A stretch of 64,000 nt of DNA from an archaeon (lineage in GTDB: Archaea; Aenigmatarchaeota; Aenigmatarchaeia; QMZP01; JAFGSV01), in assembly GCA_028279705.1 (NCBI GenBank), contig JANQNF010000012.1, positions 214,531 to 278,530 on the forward strand, written 5' to 3'. The notes below the pieces were generated by a model, which saw only the letters and a program-made list of their open reading frames with translations, was not told the origin of the DNA and made no database searches. The translations under genes were made by a program, and so were the position numbers. This document shows, piece by piece, positions 49,070 to 57,763 of the stretch; positions within the stretch are counted from its first letter, which is position 1; each line of letters begins with the position of its first letter.

Positions 49070-51063
49070 CCGAATATCACACCGGAGCTTGAGGGTATCA
49101 GCTTTTGTATGTCGTCGTTGTTTATCTGCTCTATGAACGGCCTGTCTTCGGGACTCGCCTTGTACACGAGCGAGTCCTTAATCTTCTTTGAAAGTTCCGT
49201 TGCGGGCATGTCACCCGGCTTTATGGTTACGAAGTATTTCGAATACGTCCGTAGCGCCATGACCGGCCCGGCTATGGCTTCTGCCTTCTGCTGCTGCCTG
49301 TCAACGAGCACGCCTATTGCCATCTTTACCTCGACGTCCCTGAACCATTCCCTGTTGCCATATACCATGAACGAGCCCTTGGGAAGGCTCATGCCGCTTG
49401 GCGGCGTCTTCGACACCTGGTCGGGCTTGACAGCGTAGACGTCTATGCTTGCAAGGCCCTTGCTCCAGGCCTTCGAGCACGCGGCAGCTATCTCGGACGC
49501 CTCCTTCTTCACTTCAAGCGGTATCTCTTCGCCTTCCATCAGTCCGACGAACTTCGTGCCCCTTGGCACCTTCGTCTTTATCACGGTGAATGCCGAGCCC
49601 TGTATGTCCGTATGGAACACAAGATCGCCATCATCCGTGTGCTTCTTGACAAGATTCTCATTTGTCGTTGCATCCTTTCCTGCAACTATCAAAAACTTCT
49701 TTGACGATATGAACCACCTGAACTTCTCGTACCATCGTTTCCTCGGCTTCCTCGTTTTCTTTACCTTGAGTACGGGCTTCTCCTCTGGGGGAAGCGTTTC
49801 TATCATGCTCATTTCCTCCTCTTTTTCTGCCATTGCAGCCTCGGCTCCTTCGTAGCGCTTCTTTGCGTCCTTGGAACCCTCGTAATAGCTTGCAGCATTC
49901 TCCTCTACGGACTTTCTGAAGTCCAGTTCCATCTCCTTGCCCCCGAGGTTGACCACGACCGTTCCATCGTGCTCCTTTATCTCGACTATCGCTTCTGCCT
50001 CCGGGGTCGGTTCGCTTTCCGTCCTGCTCTTTATCTCCGACCACGGCATGCCGCTTGCATGCGCCTTCTGTATGCCGTTTAAAACATCCTCGACGAGACC
50101 GTAGAACTTGTATATCGTGTCAGCTTTCTCCTTGTCGTCAGAGCGCTTCTCCTTCATCTTCTCAACAGACTTCTTCTGGCTGGTTATGATCCTCTCAAGC
50201 TTTCCCTTTTTCTCATCAATTGCCTTTTCCTGTTCCTCCCCTGCTTCATCCACTGCGGCTTTTGAGAACAGTTCGTCAAGCGGTGCAGAAAAGCTCGACC
50301 ACTTTGCCTTTACCTGCTCTTTCTTCGTCTGGAGGGCAAAAGGCATCACCGTGCCGTCATCATAAGTCACGGGACTTGGTTTTGCGTCACCGATCCTTCT
50401 CATGGAATCAAAAAGCATCGGTATCTCTTCATCGGACAGCTGGCCGGACGGCTTGTCTGCAGAAACGTTTGAGAGTGCGCATACCTCGTTTGCATATACC
50501 GAACCAAGTCCCATCTTCGCTATCACCGAGACCGTCTTCTCGTCTTCCTTCCTTACAATACTTGCAAACGTCTCAAGCGATATGTTGTAAGGGTTGGTGT
50601 TTTCTGGTGGGTACTTGTAGGGCTTTTTTGGAAGTATCTCCCTGTCCTTCCACCGCTGCACCTGAAGCGGCATTATGACGTTGTAGAACCTGTCGCACAG
50701 TATGACGTTTCCCGGCGGTATGAACTCAAATATCAGAACGTTGCTGTCCGTCTCTATCTCCACTATCCTGTCGAACCCATGCTGCCTGATGTCCTTTACG
50801 GTGGCGCCCATCAGGTGCTTTCTGAGGAACATGCAGAAGTTCGGCGGCGTTTCTGGCGCCTCCTTTTTGTGCTGTGCCAAGAAGAGCTTTTCAGCGTCAG
50901 TGTAGAGCCAGAAGTTTCCCTTGGTTGACAGGTAGATGTCGAAAAGGAAATTCTTCTGGCCCGGGCCGTACTGGTACACCTTCCTAAACTTCCCGCCAAG
51001 AAGCGAGTCCCGAAGCTCCTTTACGATGAACCTGAAATCGAGCGATTTCAATCCGCCAGCCAT
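49066..51063 (-). CDS. rqcH: Ribosome quality control protein RqcH (NFACT/Rqc2 family)
   Basis: This is a 665-residue homologue of eukaryotic Rqc2/NEMF and bacterial RqcH, which bind stalled 50S/60S-peptidyl-tRNA complexes. NFACT-N starts LKSLDFRFIVKELRD and has KFRKVYQYGP and NFCMFLRKHLMGATVKDIRQHGFDRIVEI (split). A long coiled coil lies at ~270-370 and ~440-480. NFACT-R at ~500-600 has RWFISSKKFLIVAGKDATTNE and LVFHTDIQGSAFTVIK, with the conserved D-A-x-x-N-E. ATG 51063 is chosen because it starts the conserved NFACT-N; an upstream in-frame extension of 33 residues looks unrelated. Confidence 0.95.
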   Translation of the reverse strand: MAGGLKSLDFRFIVKELRDSLLGGKFRKVYQYGPGQKNFLFDIYLSTKGNFWLYTDAEKLFLAQHKKEAPETPPNFCMFLRKHLMGATVKDIRQHGFDRIVEIETDSNVLIFEFIPPGNVILCDRFYNVIMPLQVQRWKDREILPKKPYKYPPENTNPYNISLETFASIVRKEDEKTVSVIAKMGLGSVYANEVCALSNVSADKPSGQLSDEEIPMLFDSMRRIGDAKPSPVTYDDGTVMPFALQTKKEQVKAKWSSFSAPLDELFSKAAVDEAGEEQEKAIDEKKGKLERIITSQKKSVEKMKEKRSDDKEKADTIYKFYGLVEDVLNGIQKAHASGMPWSEIKSRTESEPTPEAEAIVEIKEHDGTVVVNLGGKEMELDFRKSVEENAASYYEGSKDAKKRYEGAEAAMAEKEEEMSMIETLPPEEKPVLKVKKTRKPRKRWYEKFRWFISSKKFLIVAGKDATTNENLVKKHTDDGDLVFHTDIQGSAFTVIKTKVPRGTKFVGLMEGEEIPLEVKKEASEIAAACSKAWSKGLASIDVYAVKPDQVSKTPPSGMSLPKGSFMVYGNREWFRDVEVKMAIGVLVDRQQQKAEAIAGPVMALRTYSKYFVTIKPGDMPATELSKKIKDSLVYKASPEDRPFIEQINNDDIQKLIPSSSGVIFG

Positions 51064-51100
51064 AATGCTTAAATTATGTCTTCCTGAGAATAAAAAACCG

Positions 51101-53557
51101 TCAAAACTGCTGTGCTGGAGGCGACTGCGGCGCATCCTCTGCCGGTGCATGGACCTTCGCACCGCCGCGTAACTTCTCGATCAGCATCTGCATTATGTCA
51201 AGGATATCCGAGCCGCTCTGGTACTCGTCGTCGCCTGCCCTCACCATGAACTTGTCGGATGTCTGCACAGCCTGGTAGCTTATGGTTATTTCCTCGCCTG
51301 CGTTGAGCGATGCAAACCACGACAGGTGGGCCTCATTACCGTACTGTTCCACCCTCGGCATGAGACCGCACGATATGAAAGCTCCGCTTGGAACGCTGTC
51401 AAGTATGAGAGCGCTGTCTATATATTCCCCGCTCCTGTTCTTCACCTTGAGTACCACTTCCTGACCTTTCACGATCTTTCTAAGTGACAGTGGCGGAAGC
51501 TGCTTCCAGTAGAAGAACCCAGACACTCCACCAAGAAGCAGCACGACGAATATTATCACAGCAGTGAGGTCAACGCCCGGGACGACGTCCCTAATCACCG
51601 TCACCCTGTCGTATCCCGCGACATCTGCTATTATTGAGACGGGTCCGGACTCTTTTGCAACCAGCATTACTTTGCCCTGCTCGTTTGTCGTCAGGCTTTC
51701 CGTGACTCCGGACATGTATTCCACCTTTATCTTGGCACCTTCCATGGGAGCGTAATCGCTGTCGTAAAGGCTCACTGTAAACTCCTGCCCTGCGTTCACG
51801 CTTTCAGGGACGATGAGGTTAAGAGACATCTTCGTGCAACTGTGGGTTTCTGCGTTGCATTCCTCGTTCGCATCGCAGTCGAAGTTCGAGCAGCATTCGT
51901 ATTCGATGCACGTGTGGTTCTGTATGGTGCCGCATTCACAGTCAACACTCTCGCATTTGTTAGACACGCACTTCTGCACGCCTATGCATTCGTCGTCCGT
52001 GCAGCATTCATGCAGCTTGCACATGTGGTCTTCTGCATAGGCGCACCCGCTGCATTCTATGTCCTTGCATTCATTGCTGATGCATTCCTGGCTTCCTGTG
52101 CATACCCCGATTGTGTTACTCTCGCATTCCCTCGCGTCTATTTCGAAAGGCACCGTCGTGGAGTTGTAATATCCTGCGCTGTCGTTGCACCGGACGATCA
52201 GCGTGTGCGTGCCGCTGCCGACATCGCTCATGTTGTAGTACCACGCCCTGCTGTTGTAATTCTTAAGAAGCGCAGGGCCTTCGGAATCAAGATGGAATTC
52301 GCACATGAATGCGTCTATGTTCAGTTCCACGAGTACATCGAAAGAATCCGTCCCCCAGTATGTCTCGCTCTTCGGAGACACCACGTTTATGTTGAACCCT
52401 GATATCACTACCCTGAACGTCTCGCTTTCTGTGATCCAGCCTTCCGAGTCGTTGCACCAGACCTCTACGTCATGGCTACCCTCGCCAAGGCTTGTCAGGC
52501 TATAATACCATGAAGTCAGGCTTACGTTGCTCATCGACTTGTTTTCCCCGCCGTCAAGCGACAGCCCGCACCAGTAAACGTCATCGTCTGTAGTGATGTT
52601 GACGGTGAGGTAGTTCCTGTCGTAAGTCTCCTCTGACGGTGAAACGAAGTCTATGTCATTGCTCGACGTACTCTCTTCGGTTTCTGCAGTGAAGTGCACC
52701 GTGTCGCTTGCCATGCTTCCGGAAGAATCGTTTGCATAAAGCACGATCGTATGCGCTCCCTCGTCAACGTTGACTATGTCGCTTCCAGTTATGGTAACGT
52801 TGTCTGCACCGTCGAGGCTGTAACCAACCCAGTCGGCGCTCTCACTTGTCGTGAATGTAAGGTCTATGTCACCCGGCTCGTAGGTCGTGTTCTCCGGCGA
52901 CGTTATGTCTGCGGAGAAAACTGCAGTCGTTCCTATTTCAAGCGTGCGTTTCGCTGTTACCCCCGTGTTACCCGAAGAATCCGTGCACGCTATGAACCAT
53001 TCATAGCTGCCGCTGTCAAGTGAAACGCCAAATGATGAGGAAGTATCGTTATTGAAAGTGCCAGAGTCGCTTTCCGTGTCATTCGTCTCGAGCCTGCAGT
53101 CGGCGCTGCCGGAATAAGAGTCTGTGTAGCTGAACGTGAAATCAACCGTCCCGGGAGTCGTCGAGTACCCGCTGTCAGGCCACGTTGCGGTTACAGAAGG
53201 AGCCGTCCTGTCAGCATTAAGCGTCCTGGTCTCGGATGCCAATAGAGTCCCGTTCTCACAGGTTATGTTCCACGAGTTTGCGCCTTCCAAGAAGTCATCG
53301 TCTGCGAATATTTCACTCCCGCTCTCATTCTCTGACAGGTACGGTCCGTAAAAGTTTCCGTTGACGTTTAGCGTGCAGTCCGCATCAGCCTTGTCACCTA
53401 TGAGCATGAAGCCGAATCCAATCTCCGCATTGGTCTCGTTTGTCCACGCGCTGTCATCTGGGTAAAGCAGCGTGACATCGCCATCAAGTGCATGCGCGGT
53501 ACCTGCCGTTACCGTGAGCAGTAATGAAAGAAACAGAAAGAACTTTACTTGCCCCAT
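51101..53557 (-). CDS. Exported membrane-anchored protein with Ig-like and Cys-rich domains
   Basis: This is an 818-residue protein. A signal peptide (residues 1-24, FFLFLSLLLTVTAGTAHA) is followed by four or five Ig/cadherin-like beta modules of ~85 residues (each with SP-x-x-E-x-x-Y or YPDDSAW openings and N-x-S/T sequons). A Cys-rich segment at ~475-570 contains repeated C-x-x-x-E-C-C-x-x-x-x-C units. A Big-like module (~580-660), a TM helix (~664-686, AVIIFVVLLLGGVSGFFYW) and a cytosolic beta domain with Pro/Ala tail complete it. It probably sits on the cell surface. It is downstream of scpB by 10 bases and could be co-transcribed. Confidence 0.82.
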   Translation of the reverse strand: MGQVKFFLFLSLLLTVTAGTAHALDGDVTLLYPDDSAWTNETNAEIGFGFMLIGDKADADCTLNVNGNFYGPYLSENESGSEIFADDDFLEGANSWNITCENGTLLASETRTLNADRTAPSVTATWPDSGYSTTPGTVDFTFSYTDSYSGSADCRLETNDTESDSGTFNNDTSSSFGVSLDSGSYEWFIACTDSSGNTGVTAKRTLEIGTTAVFSADITSPENTTYEPGDIDLTFTTSESADWVGYSLDGADNVTITGSDIVNVDEGAHTIVLYANDSSGSMASDTVHFTAETEESTSSNDIDFVSPSEETYDRNYLTVNITTDDDVYWCGLSLDGGENKSMSNVSLTSWYYSLTSLGEGSHDVEVWCNDSEGWITESETFRVVISGFNINVVSPKSETYWGTDSFDVLVELNIDAFMCEFHLDSEGPALLKNYNSRAWYYNMSDVGSGTHTLIVRCNDSAGYYNSTTVPFEIDARECESNTIGVCTGSQECISNECKDIECSGCAYAEDHMCKLHECCTDDECIGVQKCVSNKCESVDCECGTIQNHTCIEYECCSNFDCDANEECNAETHSCTKMSLNLIVPESVNAGQEFTVSLYDSDYAPMEGAKIKVEYMSGVTESLTTNEQGKVMLVAKESGPVSIIADVAGYDRVTVIRDVVPGVDLTAVIIFVVLLLGGVSGFFYWKQLPPLSLRKIVKGQEVVLKVKNRSGEYIDSALILDSVPSGAFISCGLMPRVEQYGNEAHLSWFASLNAGEEITISYQAVQTSDKFMVRAGDDEYQSGSDILDIMQMLIEKLRGGAKVHAPAEDAPQSPPAQQF

Positions 53558-53567
53558 TAACTATAAT

Positions 53568-54131
53568 TCACGCTCGGTTCATATTAATCTTTTCAAACTG
53601 CGCATCAACCATACTCTCCTGTACGCTTTCTGCCCTCTTGCCAAGCTTTGCTATCAGCTGTTCCCTGACCTTTTCCTTCTCACCGCCAAAGTACCTCTCG
53701 AATTCCTGGGTGAGCGTGAGTATCTTGGTCCTGCCATCCCTTTCAGCCCTGACAAGGCCTTTTGCGGTCAGTTCCTTTATGTAGGCATACGTCTTGTTGC
53801 CCTGTATCTTTATGATTTCAGACTGGGCCACCGGTTCCTTGTACGCTATCAGTGCAAGCGTCCTCTTCTGCCCCTCCGGTATGTCAGAGTGCGGCGTGAG
53901 GTCTGCAACCTTGTCGAGGTGCTGCCGGTCAACCTGGAAAGACCATCCCTGTGCAGTCTCCGTTATGTGCACGCCCCTGTTCTCGTACTCGTCTTTAAGT
54001 TCCAGTAGCGCACCCTTCAGGTAGCCAAGCGAATTCACGCCTGTTATCTTCGACAGCTTATCAAGGCTCATGGGTTCGGATGACATGAAAAGGGCTGCCT
54101 CCAGCAGTCCCTTATGAGTGTTGTATTTCAT
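53568..54131 (-). CDS. scpB: Segregation and condensation protein ScpB
   Basis: This is a 187-residue protein made of two winged-helix domains. The first has GLLEAALFMSSEPMSLDKLSKITGVNS (in parts). The second has LTPHSDIPEGQKRTLALIAYKEPVAQSEIIKIQGNKTYAYIKELTAKGLV, of which GQKRTLALIAYKEP and the following G-x-x-x-Y-x-x-I/L-x-x-L are the ScpB signature. With ScpA and an SMC protein it forms the condensin that compacts chromosomes; no smc gene is in the window. It overlaps the preceding small membrane gene by 20 bases. Confidence 0.93.
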   Translation of the reverse strand: MKYNTHKGLLEAALFMSSEPMSLDKLSKITGVNSLGYLKGALLELKDEYENRGVHITETAQGWSFQVDRQHLDKVADLTPHSDIPEGQKRTLALIAYKEPVAQSEIIKIQGNKTYAYIKELTAKGLVRAERDGRTKILTLTQEFERYFGGEKEKVREQLIAKLGKRAESVQESMVDAQFEKINMNRA

Positions 54132-54495
54132 ACCTTCCGTCTCCCCACATCTTCTTGTGCTTCCTTATATCCATGCCGTGCTTCATGAAAGTGAGCGCGA
54201 CATAGTCAAGCGTTATTATGATAGCGATCTTGAACACCTTGGGTTCTGTGAAATTATTTGTGACCATCTCTATTAATGCTTGAGTCGATATGAATCCCAC
54301 GGAGAATATGGTAAGCCATCCAAGTGCAAAGTCAACGGCCATGGTCTCATCGAGCTTCGAGCCCACCACGAGGACGATACCCATGGTCACATAGGCCACT
54401 GAGAAGAGGGAGTTTTGAAACATCTCCTCCCCCTCGACGAAAACTGACGCCATCATGCACACAAGAACAAGCGACAGCAGGCCGTAGTATTTCAT
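54112..54495 (-). CDS. Small four-TM membrane protein between scpA and scpB
   Basis: This is a 127-residue hydrophobic protein. Helices lie at about 2-20 (YYGLLSLVLVCMMASVF), 30-46 (LFSVAYVTMGIVLVVGS), 55-75 (FALGWLTIFSVGFISTQAL) and 87-105 (VFKIAIIITLDYVALTFM), followed by a basic His/Lys tail. No motif identifies it. Its position inside the scpA-scpB operon, with a 20-base overlap into scpB, is unusual and suggests translation coupled to the condensin subunits. Confidence 0.75.
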   Translation of the reverse strand: MKYYGLLSLVLVCMMASVFVEGEEMFQNSLFSVAYVTMGIVLVVGSKLDETMAVDFALGWLTIFSVGFISTQALIEMVTNNFTEPKVFKIAIIITLDYVALTFMKHGMDIRKHKKMWGDGRYEIQHS

Positions 54496-54503
54496 GGTCC
54501 CCC

Positions 54504-55247
54504 TCAGGAAGCGCCTTCCTTCCTCTTTATGAATATCTCGTCAAACATCTCCTTTTGCTTGCATTCGACCTTCTTTTCGTTGTCCAGGTGAACAAGCGGC
54601 ATGAAAGCTTCGATCACGTGCTCGCGCTCCCACTTGTCCACGATGCTTGAGAACGTCACCTTGTCTTCCTTTATCCTCCCAAGCATGGAGTTTATCTTGG
54701 AATAAAGGTTCTCTATCCTCACTGCTATGTCGTCGGTCTTTATGCTTATCTTTCCGCGCGCCTTCTTTATCTTAAGGTCCCTTCTCTTCTCAGAGGCAAG
54801 CACCCTCTTAAGGGAGGAAACAAGCTCTGTTATCGTCACGCTCCTAACGGGCTTTCTCCTCGCGGCAACTTCCACCGGGTCTATGTCTTCTGCCTGGATG
54901 CCCATGCCCGCTTCCTCTATCTCAGCTTCCGTGAGGTCTTCAAGCTCGTCCATGTCCATGAAATCCCCGCTTTCTGGGTCCCTGTCCATCTTCATTATCT
55001 TGATGTAGTCAGACTTCATGCGAAGAAGGACAGCTGCTATTATGACCCACTTTGCAGGCACCCTGAAATCCAGCTCCTCAAGCGACATTATGTGCTCGGA
55101 AAAGCCCTTGGAAAGGGCGCTTAAGTCCAGGTTCCAGGGGTCGAGGTTGTTCATTGCCACGACCTCGTATATTATCTGCTCCCACGAGTTCTCCTTTGGT
55201 ATCATCTCAAGGATATCTTTTTCCTTCCCGTGCCCGTTATTTTCCAT
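54504..55247 (-). CDS. scpA: Segregation and condensation protein ScpA
   Basis: This is a 247-residue kleisin. The N-terminal helical domain has SWEQIIYEVVAMNNLDPWNLDLSALSKGF (split), where the D-P-W-x-x-D/N motif is the ScpA hallmark, then FRVPAKWVIIAAVLLRMKSDYI. A long acidic linker follows (EDLTEAEIEEAGMGI). The C-terminal winged helix has EREHVIEAFMPLVHLDNEKKVECKQKEMFDEIFI (in parts). ATG 55247 removes a 25-residue extension with no family similarity. First gene of the scpA-membrane protein-scpB unit. Confidence 0.93.
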   Translation of the reverse strand: MENNGHGKEKDILEMIPKENSWEQIIYEVVAMNNLDPWNLDLSALSKGFSEHIMSLEELDFRVPAKWVIIAAVLLRMKSDYIKIMKMDRDPESGDFMDMDELEDLTEAEIEEAGMGIQAEDIDPVEVAARRKPVRSVTITELVSSLKRVLASEKRRDLKIKKARGKISIKTDDIAVRIENLYSKINSMLGRIKEDKVTFSSIVDKWEREHVIEAFMPLVHLDNEKKVECKQKEMFDEIFIKRKEGAS

Positions 55248-55337
55248 GAATAAGTATCGTTGTGAAACTTTATTAATCGCGCCGAAGGGAACTTCCCATA
55301 CTGCATGCTTTATAAATTTCACATGTAATTACCATTC

Positions 55338-55661
55338 ATGGAATTCAAGAACATCCGTGAAGAGAATGCGGTCAGTACCCTAATAGACATGCTAAAGCAG
55401 GGAAAATACAAAAAAGCCAGCGTAAAGCTTGGCGAACTCAGGGGAAAGCCAGAGGAATTCACAAAGCTCTATAACTACCTCACAGAAGAGAGCCGCCTAA
55501 AGGATGTCAAGCTCAAGATAAAGGGCATCAAGGCAAAAGTAAAGTGCATGTCCTGTGACTGGAAGGGCGATCCCCACATCAAGCCCAACCACGTCCAGTG
55601 CCCAAGATGCTTTTCGGATGTCCATATACTGAAGGGTAATGAGTTCCAGGTTCATCTGTGA
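55338..55661 (+). CDS. Zinc-ribbon protein (HypA-like C-terminus)
   Basis: This is a 107-residue protein. Residues 1-60 are helical (AVSTLIDMLKQGKYKKASVKLGEL). Residues ~68-100 form a zinc ribbon: VKCMSCDWKG, then VQCPRCFSDVHIL, i.e. C-x2-C...C-x2-C. The order (helical first half, ribbon, then a hydrophobic strand with D-V-x-I-x-x-G-N-E-F) is like the nickel metallochaperone HypA, whose N-terminal M-H-E metal-binding motif is absent here. It may instead be an archaeal RNA- or protein-binding ribbon. Start at 55338, about 27 bases after a TATA-like TTTATAAATT. Confidence 0.72.
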   Translation: MEFKNIREENAVSTLIDMLKQGKYKKASVKLGELRGKPEEFTKLYNYLTEESRLKDVKLKIKGIKAKVKCMSCDWKGDPHIKPNHVQCPRCFSDVHILKGNEFQVHL

Positions 55662-55681
55662 ACCCATTTTTTGGTGATCTC

Positions 55682-56050
55682 ATGAAAGATCTGCTTGACG
55701 TTGGTACAGAGGTATATTTGAAAGTGAATGGCAAGGATGGCAGGCGCGCCTATGTCCTCGGCGATTTATCGAATAATACTGACGCAGGATATGCGTATAT
55801 GATGCTTTCTGTGGAGAATGGAAACTTGGCAGTCAACTATATAAAAAAGGAATTTGAGGCGGGTTTGGTGACCGACCAGATATTTGTCTATTCAGACCCT
55901 TCCATCCACGACCGTATATTGAATAAAAACCCAAGGCTCCTGGATTACATGGAACCGGGAGTGACCGAAGAGGAAGCCAGGGAAATGGTCGAGACCGAAA
56001 GGGTGTTTTATATTCACTGCAAGGAAATTTTGGATTCATTTTATGCTTAA
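55682..56050 (+). CDS. Uncharacterised protein
   Basis: This is a 122-residue acidic soluble protein. The first half is beta-rich (VGTEVYLKVNGKDGRRAYVLGDL; AYMMLSVENGNLAVNYIKKEF), like a small SH3/KOW-type barrel. The second half is helical (VTEEEAREMVETERVFYIHCKEIL). A GGTGATCT stretch seven bases before ATG 55682 supports this start; a GTG at 55658 overlapping the previous stop is the alternative. It is AT-richer than its upstream neighbour. The next gene encodes another small beta-rich protein with a similar opening, so the two may be distant relatives. Confidence 0.6.
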   Translation: MKDLLDVGTEVYLKVNGKDGRRAYVLGDLSNNTDAGYAYMMLSVENGNLAVNYIKKEFEAGLVTDQIFVYSDPSIHDRILNKNPRLLDYMEPGVTEEEAREMVETERVFYIHCKEILDSFYA

Positions 56051-56075
56051 AAATCTTACTCACATATCTTAATTG

Positions 56076-56420
56076 GTGTATATCGTGAATGGTGGGAAGA
56101 ATCTTGAAGTTGGCAACATTGTCCAATTAAAACGTAAGGGTGTAGTCGATTACTTGAAAGATGTGACAGTTGTTGACGTAGACCCCGTGGGCTACGAGGG
56201 AACGCACGTTTTTGGCTGGCTGGTAAATAACCATGGTGTTGGAAGGCTGTCCTATGTGTACACAAAAACCGGTTCAAATGAAGTGGACGAGTCTTCTGAC
56301 GTCCCGCGCGTGGTTTACAATGACCCCCTTGGTACAAAAAGGATACCTTTTAAGCACATAAGAGAGACAAAAGACAAGAAGTATCTTGAAATAATCAGAA
56401 ATGCTTTGGGTTATTTTTGA
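56076..56420 (+). CDS. Uncharacterised small beta-rich protein
   Basis: This is a protein of about 114 residues with no in-frame ATG near its beginning; GTG codons at 56076 and 56085 or TTG 56073 are the options, so the start is uncertain. It has NLEVGNIVQLKRKGVVDYL, VTVVDVDPVGYEGTHVFGWLV and GRLSYVYTKTGSNEVDE, the pattern of a small barrel, then a basic helix (IRETKDKKYLEIIRNAL). No family recognised. Its 3' end overlaps the convergent GIY-YIG gene by 10 bases. Confidence 0.55.
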   Translation: MYIVNGGKNLEVGNIVQLKRKGVVDYLKDVTVVDVDPVGYEGTHVFGWLVNNHGVGRLSYVYTKTGSNEVDESSDVPRVVYNDPLGTKRIPFKHIRETKDKKYLEIIRNALGYF

Positions 56421-56791
56421 CAATTGCAATTGGAAACGGGTGCCCGAATAAACAGATGGCTTTCGCACCTGCAGTCGCTGCAGCCAAAGCCTTTGACGCT
56501 TTCCATCTTTTCAGAAAGTTTCGCTGAAATTTCACATTCCAGCCGCTTTTCGCCCTCTATCATAAGCACGTCTGTGACCCGGGCTTTCTCAAGCAGGTAA
56601 TCGATATGCCAGTGCAGCTTCTTGCCATTTCTCATGTGGCGCTCCACCCTTTTTTCAATGCCATTCAATGCAGAGCCAACGTAGTGGTAGAATCCTTTCG
56701 TAAAATTTATGGAGCCCATCTTTCCCACCCGGATCTCCGTGTCCTTGTCAAGTCTTATCGTAAGCACATACGAACCCTTCATGATATTCAT
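56411..56791 (-). CDS. GIY-YIG superfamily protein (DUF123 type)
   Basis: This is a 126-residue protein. It has YVLTIRLDKDTEIRVGKMGSI, the core GFYHYVGSALNGIEKRVERHMR (described in part) and KKLHWHIDYLL, all hallmarks of the archaeal DUF123 branch of GIY-YIG nucleases, where F-Y-x-Y-V-G-S-A replaces GIY-YIG. It then has ECEISAKLSEK and a Cys-rich end (FGCSDCRCESHLF; NCNCQK). Relatives occur alone or fused to endonuclease III and may cut or bind structured DNA. Function in the cell is not established. Confidence 0.88.
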   Translation of the reverse strand: MNIMKGSYVLTIRLDKDTEIRVGKMGSINFTKGFYHYVGSALNGIEKRVERHMRNGKKLHWHIDYLLEKARVTDVLMIEGEKRLECEISAKLSEKMESVKGFGCSDCRCESHLFIRAPVSNCNCQK

Positions 56792-56833
56792 TTATGCGTG
56801 TCATTTTAATATCACGAGATTGATAAGCTCAGT

Positions 56834-57763
56834 ATGAAATGCATACTCTGCAAAGGAAAACCAGTAATAGAGCTGCAGCAGGGTCACCTCTGCAGCAAAT
56901 GCTTTATCGACTACTTCCAAAAGAAGGTCTACAAGACCATAAGAAAGCACAAGCTGTTTGACAAAAAAGACGTCCTCTGTGTTGGCTGCTCCGGAGGCAA
57001 GGATTCGCTTGCGGCGCTCTACCTCGTCAACAAGATTGCAAAGGAAAGGAATCAGAAAGTGTTCGCGCTCGGAGTCGACGAAGGTGTCAAGGGCTACCGT
57101 GACGTGCAGCTTGAAGACATGAAGAAGTTCTGCGACGAACACGGTATAGAGTTTCACATAGTCAAGTTCACCGACGTATACGGCAAGACCAACGAGCAGC
57201 TCATGAAGATTGCCCGGAAGAAGGGCGTGGACATAAGCCAGTGTACGCTTTGCGGAATCCTCAGGCGAAAGATCATGAACCGGTTTGCAAGGGAGCACGG
57301 TGCAACGAAGATGGTAGTCGGCCACAACCTCGACGACGAGGCGCAGACGGCTATGATGAACATGTTCAAGGGATCGGTGGAACTCATGGCTAGGCTTGGA
57401 CCCATTCCGGGTTCCATAAGGCACAAGGATTTCATACCCAGGATAAAGCCCCTCTACTACTGCACAAACGAGGAGACTCATCTTTACACGAAGCTCATGG
57501 GATTCTCGGTCCTCTACAAGCCGTGCCCGCACAGGAAGGCTTCTTTCCGTGAATACGTTGACAAAAACATCGAAGGAGTAGAGAAGGATTATCCCGGGAC
57601 AAAAAGCGCCATCATACAGAACACGCTAAAGCTCGTTCCGATGCTAAAGAATGAATACTCAAAAGGAGAAATCAAGGAGTGCAGGTCGTGTGGCGAGCCC
57701 AGCAAAAACGTCGTGTGCAAGTCATGCAAGGTGCTCGATAAGCTGGGCGTCAGTAACAGCTAA
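56834..57763 (+). CDS. tRNA 2-thiolation enzyme (TtuA/NcsA/TtcA family)
   Basis: This is a 309-residue PP-loop ATPase. An N-terminal zinc finger CILCKGKP..CSKCF precedes the ATP-binding motif CVGCSGGKDSLAALYL. A middle cysteine pair (SQCTLCGILRRKIMN) and VVGHNLDDEAQTAMMNMFKG are the 4Fe-4S/sulfur-transfer region of TtuA/TtcA, with the third cysteine in LYKPCPHR. The C-terminal zinc finger is CRSCGEPSKNVVCKSCK. Enzymes of this group thiolate U34 (NcsA) or U54 (TtuA) of tRNA; sequence alone does not separate these. Convergent overlap of 4 bases with the CBS gene. Confidence 0.92.
   Translation: MKCILCKGKPVIELQQGHLCSKCFIDYFQKKVYKTIRKHKLFDKKDVLCVGCSGGKDSLAALYLVNKIAKERNQKVFALGVDEGVKGYRDVQLEDMKKFCDEHGIEFHIVKFTDVYGKTNEQLMKIARKKGVDISQCTLCGILRRKIMNRFAREHGATKMVVGHNLDDEAQTAMMNMFKGSVELMARLGPIPGSIRHKDFIPRIKPLYYCTNEETHLYTKLMGFSVLYKPCPHRKASFREYVDKNIEGVEKDYPGTKSAIIQNTLKLVPMLKNEYSKGEIKECRSCGEPSKNVVCKSCKVLDKLGVSNS

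Noticed and set aside
50963..51162. N-terminal extension of RqcH to 51162
   Set aside because: The extra 33 residues are Arg-rich and unlike NFACT-N; the conserved domain starts at ATG 51063.
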